A stretch of DNA of 64,000 nt from Microbacterium phyllosphaerae (GCF_017876435.1 NZ_JAGIOA010000001.1:1426001-1490000), one strand, 5' to 3'. Shown: positions 17,561 through 33,547, counted from the stretch's first letter. The notes: generated by a model not told the origin, from the sequence alone. A program made the numbers and translations.

Positions 17561-18481
17561 TCAGACCACGTGATCGCGGGTGCTGATCAGCGCCCGCGTG
17601 GCGATCCGATGAGCCCGGGCGAGGCTGCCCGTGAGTGACAGTCCGGTGAGGATGCCGGCGAGGAAGCCGGCGGCGAACGCATCTCCCGCGCCGATCGACT
17701 CGACGACCGGCACATCGAGTGCCTCGCTCTCGGTGCGCTCGGACCCGTCGAAGGACACGGCGCCGGACCGGCTCGTGGCGATCAGATACCGCGCTTCGGG
17801 GAACAGCTCGCGCAGGCGATCGGGGTCGGCCGTGCCGAACACGGCCTCGGCATCGGGCTGCGTGCAGAACACGATGTCGGCGCGGCGGGCATAGGACGCG
17901 ATCACTGCGCGCCCCTCATCCTCTCGACCTCGCCACAGTGCGGGCCGCCAGTTCACATCGAAGCTGATCAGGCGGCCCTCGCGCGGTGCATCGAACAGGG
18001 CATCCTGCGCAGCCCTCGTCGAGTCGGAGAGCGCGGGGGTGATGCCCGAGGTGTGCACCAGCGCGGACTCGGCGAGCAGGTCGGATGCGGGGGACGACTC
18101 GAAGGTGTCGGGCGACATCGCCGAGGCCGCGGAACCCGAGCGGTAGTAGTGCATCGTCCCGTCGATCGAGCCGTCGGGACCCGACGAAAGCTCCTTCACA
18201 TAGAGGCCGGTGGGAGCATCCGGGTCGATCTCGATGCCGCGGCCGTCGACCCCGTGCTGACGCAGCTCGGCGGTGAGGAAGCGTCCGAATCCGTCGTCAC
18301 CGACCCTCGATACGACAGCGGTGCGGATGCCGGCCGAAGCCAGCGCGATCGCCGTGTTCCACTCCGCTCCGGCCAGTGAGCGGTGGAACGTCCGCGCTTC
18401 TTCGAGGGGGCCGGCCGTGGCGGGGACGAAGGAGACCAGACCTTCGCCGACGCAGACGGCGAGAGCGGAAGTGTCGGGCAC
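17561..18481 (-). CDS. PfkB-family sugar kinase, 2-keto-3-deoxygluconate kinase-like
   Basis: 306 residues of the ribokinase fold: substrate region GAEWNTAIALASAGIRTAVVSRVGDDGFG, the YYRSGSAASAMSP stretch seen in KDG kinases, and the catalytic GAGDAFAAGFLAG. Read toward the RpiR gene and divergent from the peptide operon. KDG is the closest named family, but given the neighbourhood a different sugar acid or amino sugar is possible. GTG start fixed by a TAATGT box. Confidence 0.85.
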   Translation of the reverse strand: MPDTSALAVCVGEGLVSFVPATAGPLEEARTFHRSLAGAEWNTAIALASAGIRTAVVSRVGDDGFGRFLTAELRQHGVDGRGIEIDPDAPTGLYVKELSSGPDGSIDGTMHYYRSGSAASAMSPDTFESSPASDLLAESALVHTSGITPALSDSTRAAQDALFDAPREGRLISFDVNWRPALWRGREDEGRAVIASYARRADIVFCTQPDAEAVFGTADPDRLRELFPEARYLIATSRSGAVSFDGSERTESEALDVPVVESIGAGDAFAAGFLAGILTGLSLTGSLARAHRIATRALISTRDHVV

Positions 18482-18488
18482 GTTCTGG

Positions 18489-18494
18489 ACATTA
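18489..18494 (-). promoter_or_regulatory. -10 box TAATGT of the PfkB kinase (leaderless)
   Basis: On the minus strand TAATGT ends 7 bases before the GTG at 18481. Confidence 0.5.
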
Positions 18495-18517
18495 CCGGAT
18501 CGGTCGGAGGGGGGAAC

Positions 18518-18576
18518 TTCCGATACCGGAATGCAACCTGGAAGTGTTTTGCATCGGTATGCCCACTGGGTAGCGT
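18518..18576 (+). promoter_or_regulatory. Promoter and operator region of the peptide ABC operon
   Basis: TTGCAT (18549-18554) and TAGCGT (18571-18576) are spaced by 16 bases. Upstream lie two inverted repeats: TTCCG-ATAC-CGGAA (18518-18531) and TGCAA (18532-18536) facing TTGCA (18549-18553). The 15-mer GGAAGTGTTTTGCAT (18540-18554) covers the -35 box and resembles a site in the sugar-operon promoter. Start of transcription would be near 18583, about 68 bases before the gene. Confidence 0.5.
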
Positions 18577-18650
18577 CGAGGCATCACCGTTTCCGGAGTC
18601 GACGACGCCTCCGGAACGCGCACTGCAGCGCTCGACAGGAAGGTCACACA

Positions 18651-20324
18651 ATGCACCATGAAGTCATGCGTCGGCGAGGTCTCATCGCCGTCACGGGAGC
18701 AGCGCTCGCCGCGCTGGTCCTCTCGGGATGCGTCGCCAGCGAGCGCGGCGACGACGGCGGAGAGGCATCCGGAGATGTCGACGGCACGTTCGTGTTCGCC
18801 GCATCGTCGGATCCCGCCAGCCTCGACCCGGCATTCGCCCAGGACGGTGAGAGCTTCCGCGTCTCCCGACAGATGTTCGAGGGACTCGTGGGCACCGAGC
18901 CCGGCACGGCCGACCCCGCTCCGCTCCTCGCCGAGTCGTGGGAATCGTCCGAAGACGGCATGAGCCACACCTTCGAGCTGAAGAAGGACGTCACCTTCCA
19001 CGACGGCACCCCGTTCAACGCCGAGGCCGTGTGCGCGAACTTCGACCGCTGGTACAACTGGACGGGCCTCGCGGCCTCCGAAGCCTTCGGCTACTACTAC
19101 AACAAGCTCTTCAAGGGCTACAAGGAGAACGCGGCGGATGCCGTGTACAAGTCCTGCACGCCTGACGGCGACCTCTCGGTCACGATCGAGCTGAACAAGC
19201 CGTTCGCCGGTTTCGTCGCGTCGCTCTCGCTTCCGTCGTTCTCGATGCAGAGCCCGTCGGCCTTGCAGGAGTTCGGTGCCGATGACGTCAGCGGCTCGGC
19301 CGAGGCTCCCGTGCTCTCCGAGTACGCGATGGGTCACCCGGTCGGCACCGGCCCCTACCAGTTCGACGAGTGGGCGCCGGGCGAGCAGGTCACGCTGAAG
19401 GCCTACGACGACTACTGGGGCGACGCCGGACAGATCGACGAGATCATCTTCCGCACGATCGACGACCCGACCGCTCGTCGCCAGGCTCTCGAGTCCGGCT
19501 CGATCGACGGGTACGACCTCGTCGGACCCGCCGACACCAAGGCGCTCGAGGACGACGGCTTCACCATGGTGTCGCGCCCTCCGTTCACGATCCTCTACCT
19601 GGCGTTCAACCAGGCCGTGCCTGAGCTGCAGGACCCGAAGGTCCGCGAAGCGCTCTCGTACGCGGTCGACAAAGACGCGCTGATCAGCCAGGTGCTCCCC
19701 GAGGGCACGCAGAAGGCGATCGAGTTCGTTCCCGAGGTCGTCAACGGCTACAACCCCGACGTCACGACCTACGACTACGACCCCGAGAAGGCCAAGGAAC
19801 TGCTCGCCGAGGCAGGGTACGACGAGTCGAACCCGCTGAAGCTGACCTTCAACTACCCGGTCAACGTCTCCCGTCCGTACATGCCGGACCCCGAGCAGAT
19901 CTTCACGGTGCTGTCGTCGCAGCTCTCCGAGGTCGGCGTCGAGACCACCCCGGTCTCGGAGGAGTGGGTGGAGTACCTCGACCGCACCACCGGCACGTCC
20001 GACCACGGCATCCACCTGCTCGGCTGGACCGGCGACTACAACGACACCGACAACTTCGTCGGCGTCTTCTTCGGCCAGAAGAGCTCGGAGTGGGGCTTCG
20101 ACAACCCCGAGCTGTTCCAGAAGCTCAACGAAGCGCGCGGCGTCTCGAACCTCGAGGACCAGACCGCGCTCTACGAGGAGATCAACGAGATGGTCGCGCA
20201 GTTCATCCCGGGCGTCCCGCTCGCGCACCCGGCGCCCACACTGGCGTTCGACCCGCGTGTGAAGAGCTACCCCGCCAGCCCGGTGAACGACGAGGTCTTC
20301 ACGGACATCGTCCTCACCAAGTAG
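18651..20324 (+). CDS. Peptide ABC transporter substrate-binding lipoprotein
   Basis: 557 residues of solute-binding family 5 (DppA/OppA). Lipoprotein signal with lipobox LSGC, then SDPASLDPAFAQDGESFRVSRQMFEGLV, EDGMSHTFELKKDVTFHDGTPFNAEAV and GTGPYQFDEWAPGEQ. AGGAAGG precedes the ATG. First gene of a five-domain importer; length and family fit dipeptides or oligopeptides, possibly muropeptides given the nearby GH3 and MurR-type genes. Confidence 0.92.
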   Translation: MHHEVMRRRGLIAVTGAALAALVLSGCVASERGDDGGEASGDVDGTFVFAASSDPASLDPAFAQDGESFRVSRQMFEGLVGTEPGTADPAPLLAESWESSEDGMSHTFELKKDVTFHDGTPFNAEAVCANFDRWYNWTGLAASEAFGYYYNKLFKGYKENAADAVYKSCTPDGDLSVTIELNKPFAGFVASLSLPSFSMQSPSALQEFGADDVSGSAEAPVLSEYAMGHPVGTGPYQFDEWAPGEQVTLKAYDDYWGDAGQIDEIIFRTIDDPTARRQALESGSIDGYDLVGPADTKALEDDGFTMVSRPPFTILYLAFNQAVPELQDPKVREALSYAVDKDALISQVLPEGTQKAIEFVPEVVNGYNPDVTTYDYDPEKAKELLAEAGYDESNPLKLTFNYPVNVSRPYMPDPEQIFTVLSSQLSEVGVETTPVSEEWVEYLDRTTGTSDHGIHLLGWTGDYNDTDNFVGVFFGQKSSEWGFDNPELFQKLNEARGVSNLEDQTALYEEINEMVAQFIPGVPLAHPAPTLAFDPRVKSYPASPVNDEVFTDIVLTK

Positions 20325-20346
20325 GTCTGACCGACTGAGATGCCCA

Positions 20347-20379
20347 CCCGGGTCTCCGCGCTCGTCGCGGGGGCCCGGG
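20347..20379 (+). terminator. Intercistronic hairpin inside the peptide operon
   Basis: 14-bp stem CCCGGGTCTCCGCG / CGCGGGGGCCCGGG with two G-U pairs and a 5-base loop, between the binding-protein gene and the first permease gene. It may lower permease expression relative to the binding protein or protect the upstream mRNA. Confidence 0.55.
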
Positions 20380-20410
20380 ACCGGCGTACCTTCTGATCAA
20401 CGGAGACCTC

Positions 20411-21415
20411 TTGCTACGTACCATCGGCAGGCGACTGCTTTTCCTCATCCCCACCCTGATCGGCCTCAGCATCCTGCTGTTCGCCTGGGTCAGGGCCCTG
20501 CCGGGCGGCCCCGCCGTCGCACTTCTCGGTGAGAAGGCGACTCCGGATGCCATCGCCAGGGTCAACGAGCTCTACGGCTTCAACAAGCCACTCATCGAGC
20601 AGTACTTCATCTGGGTCGGACGACTCCTTCAGGGTGACTTCGGAACGTCGATCCAGACGAACCGACCCGTGACGGAGGAGTTCTTCCGGCGCTTCCCCGC
20701 GACGATCGAGCTGAGCGTCCTGGCGCTCATCTTCGCGATCGGCGTCGGGATACCGCTCGGATACTGGGCGGCCCGCCGCCACGGCAAGTTCACCGACCAC
20801 GCCTCCGTGGTCATGAGCCTGATCGGCATCACGATCCCGGTGTTCTTCCTGGCGTTCATCCTGAAGTACGTCTTCGCGGTGCAGCTGGGCTGGCTGCCGT
20901 CCGACGGCCGGCAGAACCCGCGAATAGACGCGACGCATCCCACGGGGTTCTACGTGTGGGACGGGATCATCACCGGGGAGTTCGATGCGTCGTGGGACGC
21001 GTTGCTGCACCTGGTGCTTCCCGCCCTCGCACTCGGAACGATCCCGCTCGCCATCATCGTCCGCATCACCAGGGCCAGTGTCCTGGAGGTGCAGAACGCC
21101 GACTACGTGCGCACCGGTCGAGCCAAGGGCGTCGGATCGTCGACGCTGCGCAACAGGTTCATCCTGCGCAACGCGATGCTGCCCGTCATCACGACGATCG
21201 GCCTGCAGACCGGACTCCTGATCTCGGGTGCCGTGCTCACCGAGACCGTCTTCGCGTTCCCCGGGATCGGCTCTTTCCTGGCCCGAGCGATCTTCACCAG
21301 GGACTTCCCGGTGCTGCAGGGCTTCATCATCTTCATCGCCATCGCGTACGCGCTGATCAACCTCGCGGTCGACGTGTCGTACAGCTTCATCGATCCGAGA
21401 GTGAGGGTGCAGTGA
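20411..21415 (+). CDS. Peptide ABC transporter permease, DppB type
   Basis: 334 residues, six membrane segments beginning RRLLFLIPTLIGLSILLFAWVRALPGGPAV. ATPase-contacting loop RTGRAKGVGSSTLRNRFILRNAMLPV. Start is TTG at 20411 with GGAG 6 bases upstream. Confidence 0.92.
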   Translation: MLRTIGRRLLFLIPTLIGLSILLFAWVRALPGGPAVALLGEKATPDAIARVNELYGFNKPLIEQYFIWVGRLLQGDFGTSIQTNRPVTEEFFRRFPATIELSVLALIFAIGVGIPLGYWAARRHGKFTDHASVVMSLIGITIPVFFLAFILKYVFAVQLGWLPSDGRQNPRIDATHPTGFYVWDGIITGEFDASWDALLHLVLPALALGTIPLAIIVRITRASVLEVQNADYVRTGRAKGVGSSTLRNRFILRNAMLPVITTIGLQTGLLISGAVLTETVFAFPGIGSFLARAIFTRDFPVLQGFIIFIAIAYALINLAVDVSYSFIDPRVRVQ

Positions 21416-21468
21416 TGTCCCGTCTCGGCCTCTGCAAGATCGTTCTCCGAAAAGAGGTGACGTCATGA
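21415..21468 (+). CDS. Candidate 17-codon cistron bridging the two permease genes
   Basis: An ATG overlaps the DppB stop (TGATG) and opens a 17-residue reading frame (MSRLGLCKIVLRKEVTS) that closes with TGA overlapping the DppC start (ATGA). It would carry ribosomes from one permease gene to the next. Nothing shows that the peptide itself is made or used. Confidence 0.25.
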   Translation: MSRLGLCKIVLRKEVTS

Positions 21469-22415
21469 GCGTCGCACTCCCACCCGCACAGGGCGGCGGG
21501 ATCATCGACACCGTCGCCATCGCCCAATCCGATCTGAAGGACGGACCGGGAGGCTTCTGGCGAGACGTGTTCCGACGTCTCCGGCGCAACCCCACCGCCT
21601 GGATCGGCGCGGGCATCGTGCTCGCCTTCCTTCTGGTGGCGGCACTCGCACCGGTTCTGGCCCCGTACCCCGAGACGGCCCTGCCCGGGGCGAAGTACAT
21701 CACGCCGACGTACATCCCCGGACCAGGGGAGCTGCCCGGATTCCCGCTCGGCCTCGACCGCTTCGGCGGCGACGTACTCTCCAAGCTCATCTGGGGTGCC
21801 CAGGCGTCACTGCTCGTCGGCGTCATCTCGACGGCGCTGGGTCTCGTCGGCGGCATGGTGCTGGGGCTTCTGGCCGGCACCTTCGGCGGCTGGGTCGACA
21901 CGGTGATCATGCGCATCGTCGACATCATCCTGTCGGTCCCGAACCTGCTGCTGGCCGTCTCGATCGCGGCGATCCTCGGTCAGACGCCGTTCGCGGTGAT
22001 GATCGCGATCGGTGCCTCGCAGGTGCCGATCTTCGCCCGACTGCTGCGCGCGTCGATGCTGCAGCAGCGATCCAGCGACTACGTGCTGTCGGCCCAGACC
22101 CTGGGTCTCGGTCGAGGCCAGATCACGATGTCGCACGTGCTGCCCAACGCCATCGGCCCGGTGATCGTGCAGGGGACACTCACGCTCGCCACCGCCGTCA
22201 TCGATGCGGCGGCGCTGTCGTTCCTCGGTCTCGGCGGCGGTCGCCCCGAGACGGCCGAGTGGGGGCGCATGCTCACATACGCGCAGGCGGAACTCGCCAT
22301 CGCACCGTGGTTGGCATTCCTGCCAGGTATCTGCATCGCGGTCACCGCGCTCGGCTTCACCCTGTTCGGTGAAGCGCTGCGCGAGGCCATGGACCCGAGG
22401 ACGAGAGCACGATGA
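21465..22415 (+). CDS. Peptide ABC transporter permease, DppC type
   Basis: 316 residues with a hydrophilic N-terminus of about 45 residues and six membrane segments. Contact loop YVLSAQTLGLGRGQITMSHVLPNAIGPV and the family end motif EALREAMDPR. AGAGG precedes the ATG. Overlaps the ATPase gene by 4 bases. Confidence 0.92.
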   Translation: MSVALPPAQGGGIIDTVAIAQSDLKDGPGGFWRDVFRRLRRNPTAWIGAGIVLAFLLVAALAPVLAPYPETALPGAKYITPTYIPGPGELPGFPLGLDRFGGDVLSKLIWGAQASLLVGVISTALGLVGGMVLGLLAGTFGGWVDTVIMRIVDIILSVPNLLLAVSIAAILGQTPFAVMIAIGASQVPIFARLLRASMLQQRSSDYVLSAQTLGLGRGQITMSHVLPNAIGPVIVQGTLTLATAVIDAAALSFLGLGGGRPETAEWGRMLTYAQAELAIAPWLAFLPGICIAVTALGFTLFGEALREAMDPRTRAR

Positions 22416-24121
22416 GCGCTGCGAAAGAGAACCAGGTGCCGAACGCACCGCTGCTGTCGGTCGAGGGCCTCGCCGTCGACTTCGCCACCATGGACGGCGT
22501 CGTGCACGCGGTCGAGGGCGTCGACCTCGAGATCGCACCGGGGCAGACCGTCGCGATCGTGGGGGAGTCGGGGTCGGGCAAGTCGACGACCGCGATGGCG
22601 ATCATCGGCCTGCTCGCCGGCGGCGGGCGCGTGGCTGCCGGCAGCATCCGCCTCGACGGTCGCGAGATCGCCCACGCCCCGGAGAACGAGCTGCGGATGA
22701 TCCGTGGTCGCGACATCGGGCTCGTGCCGCAGGATCCGATGTCGAACCTCAACCCGGTCGCCAAGATCGGCACTCAGGTGGCCGAGACGCTGCTCGCGCA
22801 CGGACTCGCCACACGGCAGAACGTGCAGCAGAAGGTCGTCGAGGCCCTCACCGCCGCGGGGCTGCCGGATCCGGAACGCCGCGCGAAGCAGTATCCGCAC
22901 GAGTTCTCGGGCGGTATGCGCCAACGCGCTCTGATCGCGATCGGTCTGGCGTGCAAGCCGCGTCTGCTGATCGCCGATGAGCCGACGAGCGCGCTCGACG
23001 TCACGGTGCAGCAGACGATCCTCGATCAGATCGGTGAGATGACGCGGGAGCTCGGCACCGCCGTGCTGCTCATCACTCACGATCTGGGCCTCGCGGCCGA
23101 ACGGGCCGAGCGGGTCATCGTGATGCACCGCGGCAAGGTCGTCGAGCAGGGGCCCGCGAAGCAGATCCTCGAGGATCCCCAGCATCCGTACACGCAGTCT
23201 CTCGTGCAGGCGGCGCCGTCGGTGGCTGCAGCGCGTCTTCGGCCCGAGGCCTTCCGCGTGGAGGACAGGCAGGCTGCGTCGTCGGATGCCGAGGGGTCTG
23301 CGGACGCCGAGGCTCCGGGCACCGCGACCGCCGCCGACAACATCGTCGAGTTCGAGCACCTCACCAAGGTGTATCCGGTGCGCGGGCAGAAGGAGGACTT
23401 CGTCGCCGTGAACGACGTGTCTCTCGCGATCCCGCGCGGTGAGACGGTCGCGATCGTGGGTGAGTCGGGGTCGGGCAAGACGACGACGGCGCGGATGCTG
23501 CTGAAGATCATCGAGCCGACCAGCGGGCTGATCCGCTACGAGGGCAAGGACGTCGCCTCGCTCACCAAGGCCGAGACGCGCGACTTCCGCCAGAAGGTGC
23601 AGCCGATCTTCCAGGATCCGTACTCGAGTCTGAACCCGATGTTCACGATCGAGCGACTGATCGCCGAGCCGCTCGACTTCTACAAGCGGGGGAGCGGTGC
23701 CGACCGCCGCAAGCGCGTACGCCAGCTGCTCGACGATGTGGCGCTGCCGCAGTCGATGCTCCGGCGCTACCCGTCGGAGCTCTCCGGCGGTCAGCGCCAG
23801 CGCGTCGCGATCGCCCGTGCGCTCGCGCTGTCGCCCGAGCTCATCGTGTGCGACGAACCGGTGTCGGCTCTCGACGTGCTCGTGCAGGACCAGATCCTGA
23901 ACCTGCTCGGAGACCTGCAGCGCGAGTACGGACTCAGCTACCTGTTCATCTCGCATGACCTGGCTGTGGTGCGCCTCATCAGCGACTACGTGTGCGTGAT
24001 GAAGGACGGATCGCTCGTGGAGGCGGCCTCGTCGGAGGAGATCTTCACGAACCCACGCGATCCGTACACGCGACGTCTGCTGGCGTCGATCCCCGGGAAC
24101 GAGCTCAACATCGCCTCCTGA
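22412..24121 (+). CDS. Peptide ABC transporter ATP-binding protein, DppD-DppF fusion
   Basis: 569 residues with two complete ATPase domains. First half: Walker A GESGSGKSTT, signature SGGMRQRALIA, Walker B LLIADEPTSALD. Second half (from about 310): GESGSGKTTT, ELSGGQRQRVAIA, LIVCDEPVSALD. Each half ends with the oligopeptide-type C-terminal motif (HPYTQSL; DPYTRRL). One polypeptide therefore replaces separate DppD and DppF. Overlaps the DppC stop (ATGA). Confidence 0.93.
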   Translation: MSAAKENQVPNAPLLSVEGLAVDFATMDGVVHAVEGVDLEIAPGQTVAIVGESGSGKSTTAMAIIGLLAGGGRVAAGSIRLDGREIAHAPENELRMIRGRDIGLVPQDPMSNLNPVAKIGTQVAETLLAHGLATRQNVQQKVVEALTAAGLPDPERRAKQYPHEFSGGMRQRALIAIGLACKPRLLIADEPTSALDVTVQQTILDQIGEMTRELGTAVLLITHDLGLAAERAERVIVMHRGKVVEQGPAKQILEDPQHPYTQSLVQAAPSVAAARLRPEAFRVEDRQAASSDAEGSADAEAPGTATAADNIVEFEHLTKVYPVRGQKEDFVAVNDVSLAIPRGETVAIVGESGSGKTTTARMLLKIIEPTSGLIRYEGKDVASLTKAETRDFRQKVQPIFQDPYSSLNPMFTIERLIAEPLDFYKRGSGADRRKRVRQLLDDVALPQSMLRRYPSELSGGQRQRVAIARALALSPELIVCDEPVSALDVLVQDQILNLLGDLQREYGLSYLFISHDLAVVRLISDYVCVMKDGSLVEAASSEEIFTNPRDPYTRRLLASIPGNELNIAS

Positions 24122-24133
24122 GGCGATCCGGTC

Positions 24134-24175
24134 GACCTTCTTCGGATGCCAATACCGCAGCATCCGAAGAAGGTC
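24134..24175 (+). terminator. Strong hairpin after the peptide operon
   Basis: Perfect 16-bp stem GACCTTCTTCGGATGC / GCATCCGAAGAAGGTC with a 10-base loop, 12 bases after the ATPase stop and just upstream of the rpoB promoter. No T tract. Confidence 0.65.
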
Positions 24176-24186
24176 AAGGATCGAGC

Positions 24187-24215
24187 TTGCCATGTCGCAA
24201 GATCGCGCGTATAGT
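24187..24215 (+). promoter_or_regulatory. rpoB promoter
   Basis: TTGCCA (24187-24192) and TATAGT (24210-24215) with the ideal 17-base spacer. It is the best sigma-A-type promoter in the window. The transcript would carry a leader of about 120 bases before the TTG start. Confidence 0.8.
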
Positions 24216-24340
24216 TGGTAGTTGCGCTCGCTTCTCCGTGCCCTCATATGGTGGTCGGCATCTCGTTGAGCAAACGGGCGCACACTCACCTGACGACAAA
24301 GGAATCGAGAAGCCCTGCGGGGCTCACGGAGGTTATTCCC

Positions 24341-27844
<3,504 letters not shown>

Positions 27845-27850
27845 GGTTCA

Positions 27851-27885
27851 GGCCGCCGCCTGAGCGTGCAGCTCCGGCGGCGGCC
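27851..27885 (+). terminator. Intercistronic hairpin between rpoB and rpoC
   Basis: GGCCGCCGCC / GGCGGCGGCC, 10 bp, continued after one mismatch by GAGC / GCTC with a GTGCA loop. It sits 7 bases after the rpoB stop, 45 bases before rpoC. Likely an attenuator or RNA-stability element, since rpoC must be read through. Confidence 0.55.
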
Positions 27886-27929
27886 CACCTCCCCGATTTC
27901 TTCAGAAGAATTCCTACACAGGAGAATTT

Positions 27930-31805
<3,876 letters not shown>

Positions 31806-31820
31806 CGTACTGAGTGAGTG

Positions 31821-31853
31821 AGAAGGCCCCGGGTGATTCGCCCGGGGCCTTCT
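31821..31853 (+). terminator. Terminator of the rpoBC operon
   Basis: 13-bp stem AGAAGGCCCCGGG / CCCGGGGCCTTCT with a 7-base loop, 17 bases after the rpoC stop, followed by a short T-rich stretch. Confidence 0.8.
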
Positions 31854-31902
31854 TCGTGCCCGGATGCCGGGGAGGCGGCCGGTCGGCGGTGACTGCGGCG
31901 CG

Positions 31903-32499
31903 TCAGTCGAACAGGTGGGCGATGATGCTCGACGTGTAGCCCTCGGGGGCGAGGTTCGAGTACTGGGAGTCGATCAGCACGTCGTCGCGCCAGAACAGCG
32001 TGCGGCCGTCGGTCACGGGGTACTCCGTGTTCTGCCAGGTCTTCTCGCAGCGTGTGCCGTCGTCCGGCGTGAAGCAGGTGAAGCCCTCGTCGGCGACGAG
32101 CGCGTTGAGCATGTCGAGGGCGGGACCGCGGTTCATGAGCGAGATGGTCGTGACGAGTCGTGTGGTGTCGGCTGCAGGGTCGGCCCAGATGCAGGTGAGG
32201 CTGCCGTCATCGCCGACTCCTGAGGGGCCGAAGGCCGCGTCATTCAGCGGCACTCCGTCGAGCTGCGCGAGGACGTCGTCCGAGAGGATCGCTCGGCAGT
32301 CGGTCGGCAGCGTGATCGGCGCCGTCGTGGGAGTGGGGGAGGGCGACGGAGAGGGTTCGGCCGTCGCATCCGCCGTCGAGGTCACGGAAGGGCTGGGCGA
32401 CGTGCCCTGCCCATCGGCCCCGGAACCGCCGGGACCGCAGGCGGTCAGCAGTGCGATGAGCAAGACGGCCCCAGCGCCGGTGGCGAGTCGCGCGTTCAT
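31903..32499 (-). CDS. Secreted lipoprotein of unknown function
   Basis: 198 residues. Lipoprotein signal with lipobox LTAC, then a Ser/Pro/Thr-rich linker (PSPSVTSTADATAEPSPSPSPTPTT) and a globular domain of about 130 residues containing four cysteines (DCRAIL, LTCIW, FTCFTPDDGTRCE), which could form two disulfides outside the cell. The layout resembles DUF3558-like actinobacterial lipoproteins, but identity is not certain. Leaderless start; reads away from the divergent PfkB kinase. Confidence 0.75.
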   Translation of the reverse strand: MNARLATGAGAVLLIALLTACGPGGSGADGQGTSPSPSVTSTADATAEPSPSPSPTPTTAPITLPTDCRAILSDDVLAQLDGVPLNDAAFGPSGVGDDGSLTCIWADPAADTTRLVTTISLMNRGPALDMLNALVADEGFTCFTPDDGTRCEKTWQNTEYPVTDGRTLFWRDDVLIDSQYSNLAPEGYTSSIIAHLFD

Positions 32500-32505
32500 G
32501 CGCTC

Positions 32506-32511
32506 ACCGTA
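32506..32511 (-). promoter_or_regulatory. -10 box TACGGT of the lipoprotein gene (leaderless)
   Basis: On the minus strand TACGGT ends 6 bases before the ATG at 32499. Confidence 0.45.
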
Positions 32512-32572
32512 ATGGTCGGTAGTACCCGCGCGATAGAGGCAGACCGCGGCGCCGAAGATGTCGTGTGCGCGG

Positions 32573-32578
32573 TAGTGT
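32573..32578 (+). promoter_or_regulatory. -10 box TAGTGT of the PfkB kinase (leaderless)
   Basis: TAGTGT ends 7 bases before the ATG at 32586, which decides this start over an upstream in-frame ATG at 32565 that lies before the box. Confidence 0.55.
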
Positions 32579-32585
32579 CGGCGGA

Positions 32586-33515
32586 ATGAGCGTTGAATCC
32601 TCCCGTGCGTCCGGTGCCGTCGTCGTCGGAGACGCGTTGATCGATGAGATCCGTGACGATGCCGGAGTGCGCGAGCTCGTCGGTGGCGCCGCGTTGAACG
32701 TGGCCGTCGGGCTTCGACGACTCGGCGTACCGACCACGCTGATCGCGATGGTCGGCGACGATGAGGCGGGCGCGCACATCCGCGAATACCTCGTGGACCA
32801 TGACGTCCGTCTGATCGCGAGTGAGGCTCCGCTCGGCTCCTCGCGGGCGATCGTGCAGCGAGGAGCCGACGGCGAGCCCGTGTACGTCTTCAATCAGGCG
32901 GCGCAGCAGCGCAGCATCCGCTACTCCGCCGAGGCCGCGCGGGCTATGGCCGATGCCGGTCTGGTGGCTGTCAGCTGCTTCCCGTTCGATGTGCCGGCAG
33001 AGGTCGACGCTCTCATCGCCGCCGCGGGCGACGCTCGTCTCGCCATCGACCCCAACCCACGCTCAGGCATGCTCAGTGACCGTGAGGAGTTCGTGCGGGG
33101 CTTCGAGCGTGCGGCCGCAGGGGCGGCGATCGTCAAGGTGGGCGCAGATGACGCGACCCTGCTGTACGACGGCGACCTCGACGCGCTCCGTGCTCGACTG
33201 CGCGGGCTCGGGGTCGGCGCGGTCCTCGCGACAGCAGGTGCTGACGGCGCCGCACTCGAGTCGGATGCCGGTGTCGTCACAGCCCCCATCTCAGCGCTCC
33301 CCGGGCGCGTGGTCGACACGGTCGGCGCCGGGGACGCGACGCTCGCAGCCGTGGCGGCGGGGCTCGCTGAAGGCGTGCCGACGGATGCGGAGGGATGGCA
33401 GGGCCTGCTCGATCGTGCGATGGATGTGGCCGCGGCGACGTGCCGAGCGGAGGGCGGTCTGCTGCGCACTCCGGAGTCTCTGACGGACGCCGACAGAGGC
33501 GTCTTCGGCAGCTGA
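32586..33515 (+). CDS. PfkB-family carbohydrate kinase, fructokinase-like
   Basis: 309 residues. GDALIDEIRDDAGVRELVGGAALNVAVGLRRLGV is the N-terminal PfkB signature (GGAxxNVAxxLxRLG), and VDTVGAGDATLAAVAAGLAEG carries the catalytic Asp. The usual GAGDAF has Thr in place of Phe. Substrate is likely a fructose-type sugar but cannot be fixed from sequence. Confidence 0.85.
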   Translation: MSVESSRASGAVVVGDALIDEIRDDAGVRELVGGAALNVAVGLRRLGVPTTLIAMVGDDEAGAHIREYLVDHDVRLIASEAPLGSSRAIVQRGADGEPVYVFNQAAQQRSIRYSAEAARAMADAGLVAVSCFPFDVPAEVDALIAAAGDARLAIDPNPRSGMLSDREEFVRGFERAAAGAAIVKVGADDATLLYDGDLDALRARLRGLGVGAVLATAGADGAALESDAGVVTAPISALPGRVVDTVGAGDATLAAVAAGLAEGVPTDAEGWQGLLDRAMDVAAATCRAEGGLLRTPESLTDADRGVFGS

Positions 33516-33547
33516 CATCTCGATTTCTCGCGCCTGCCGTTCGCAGG

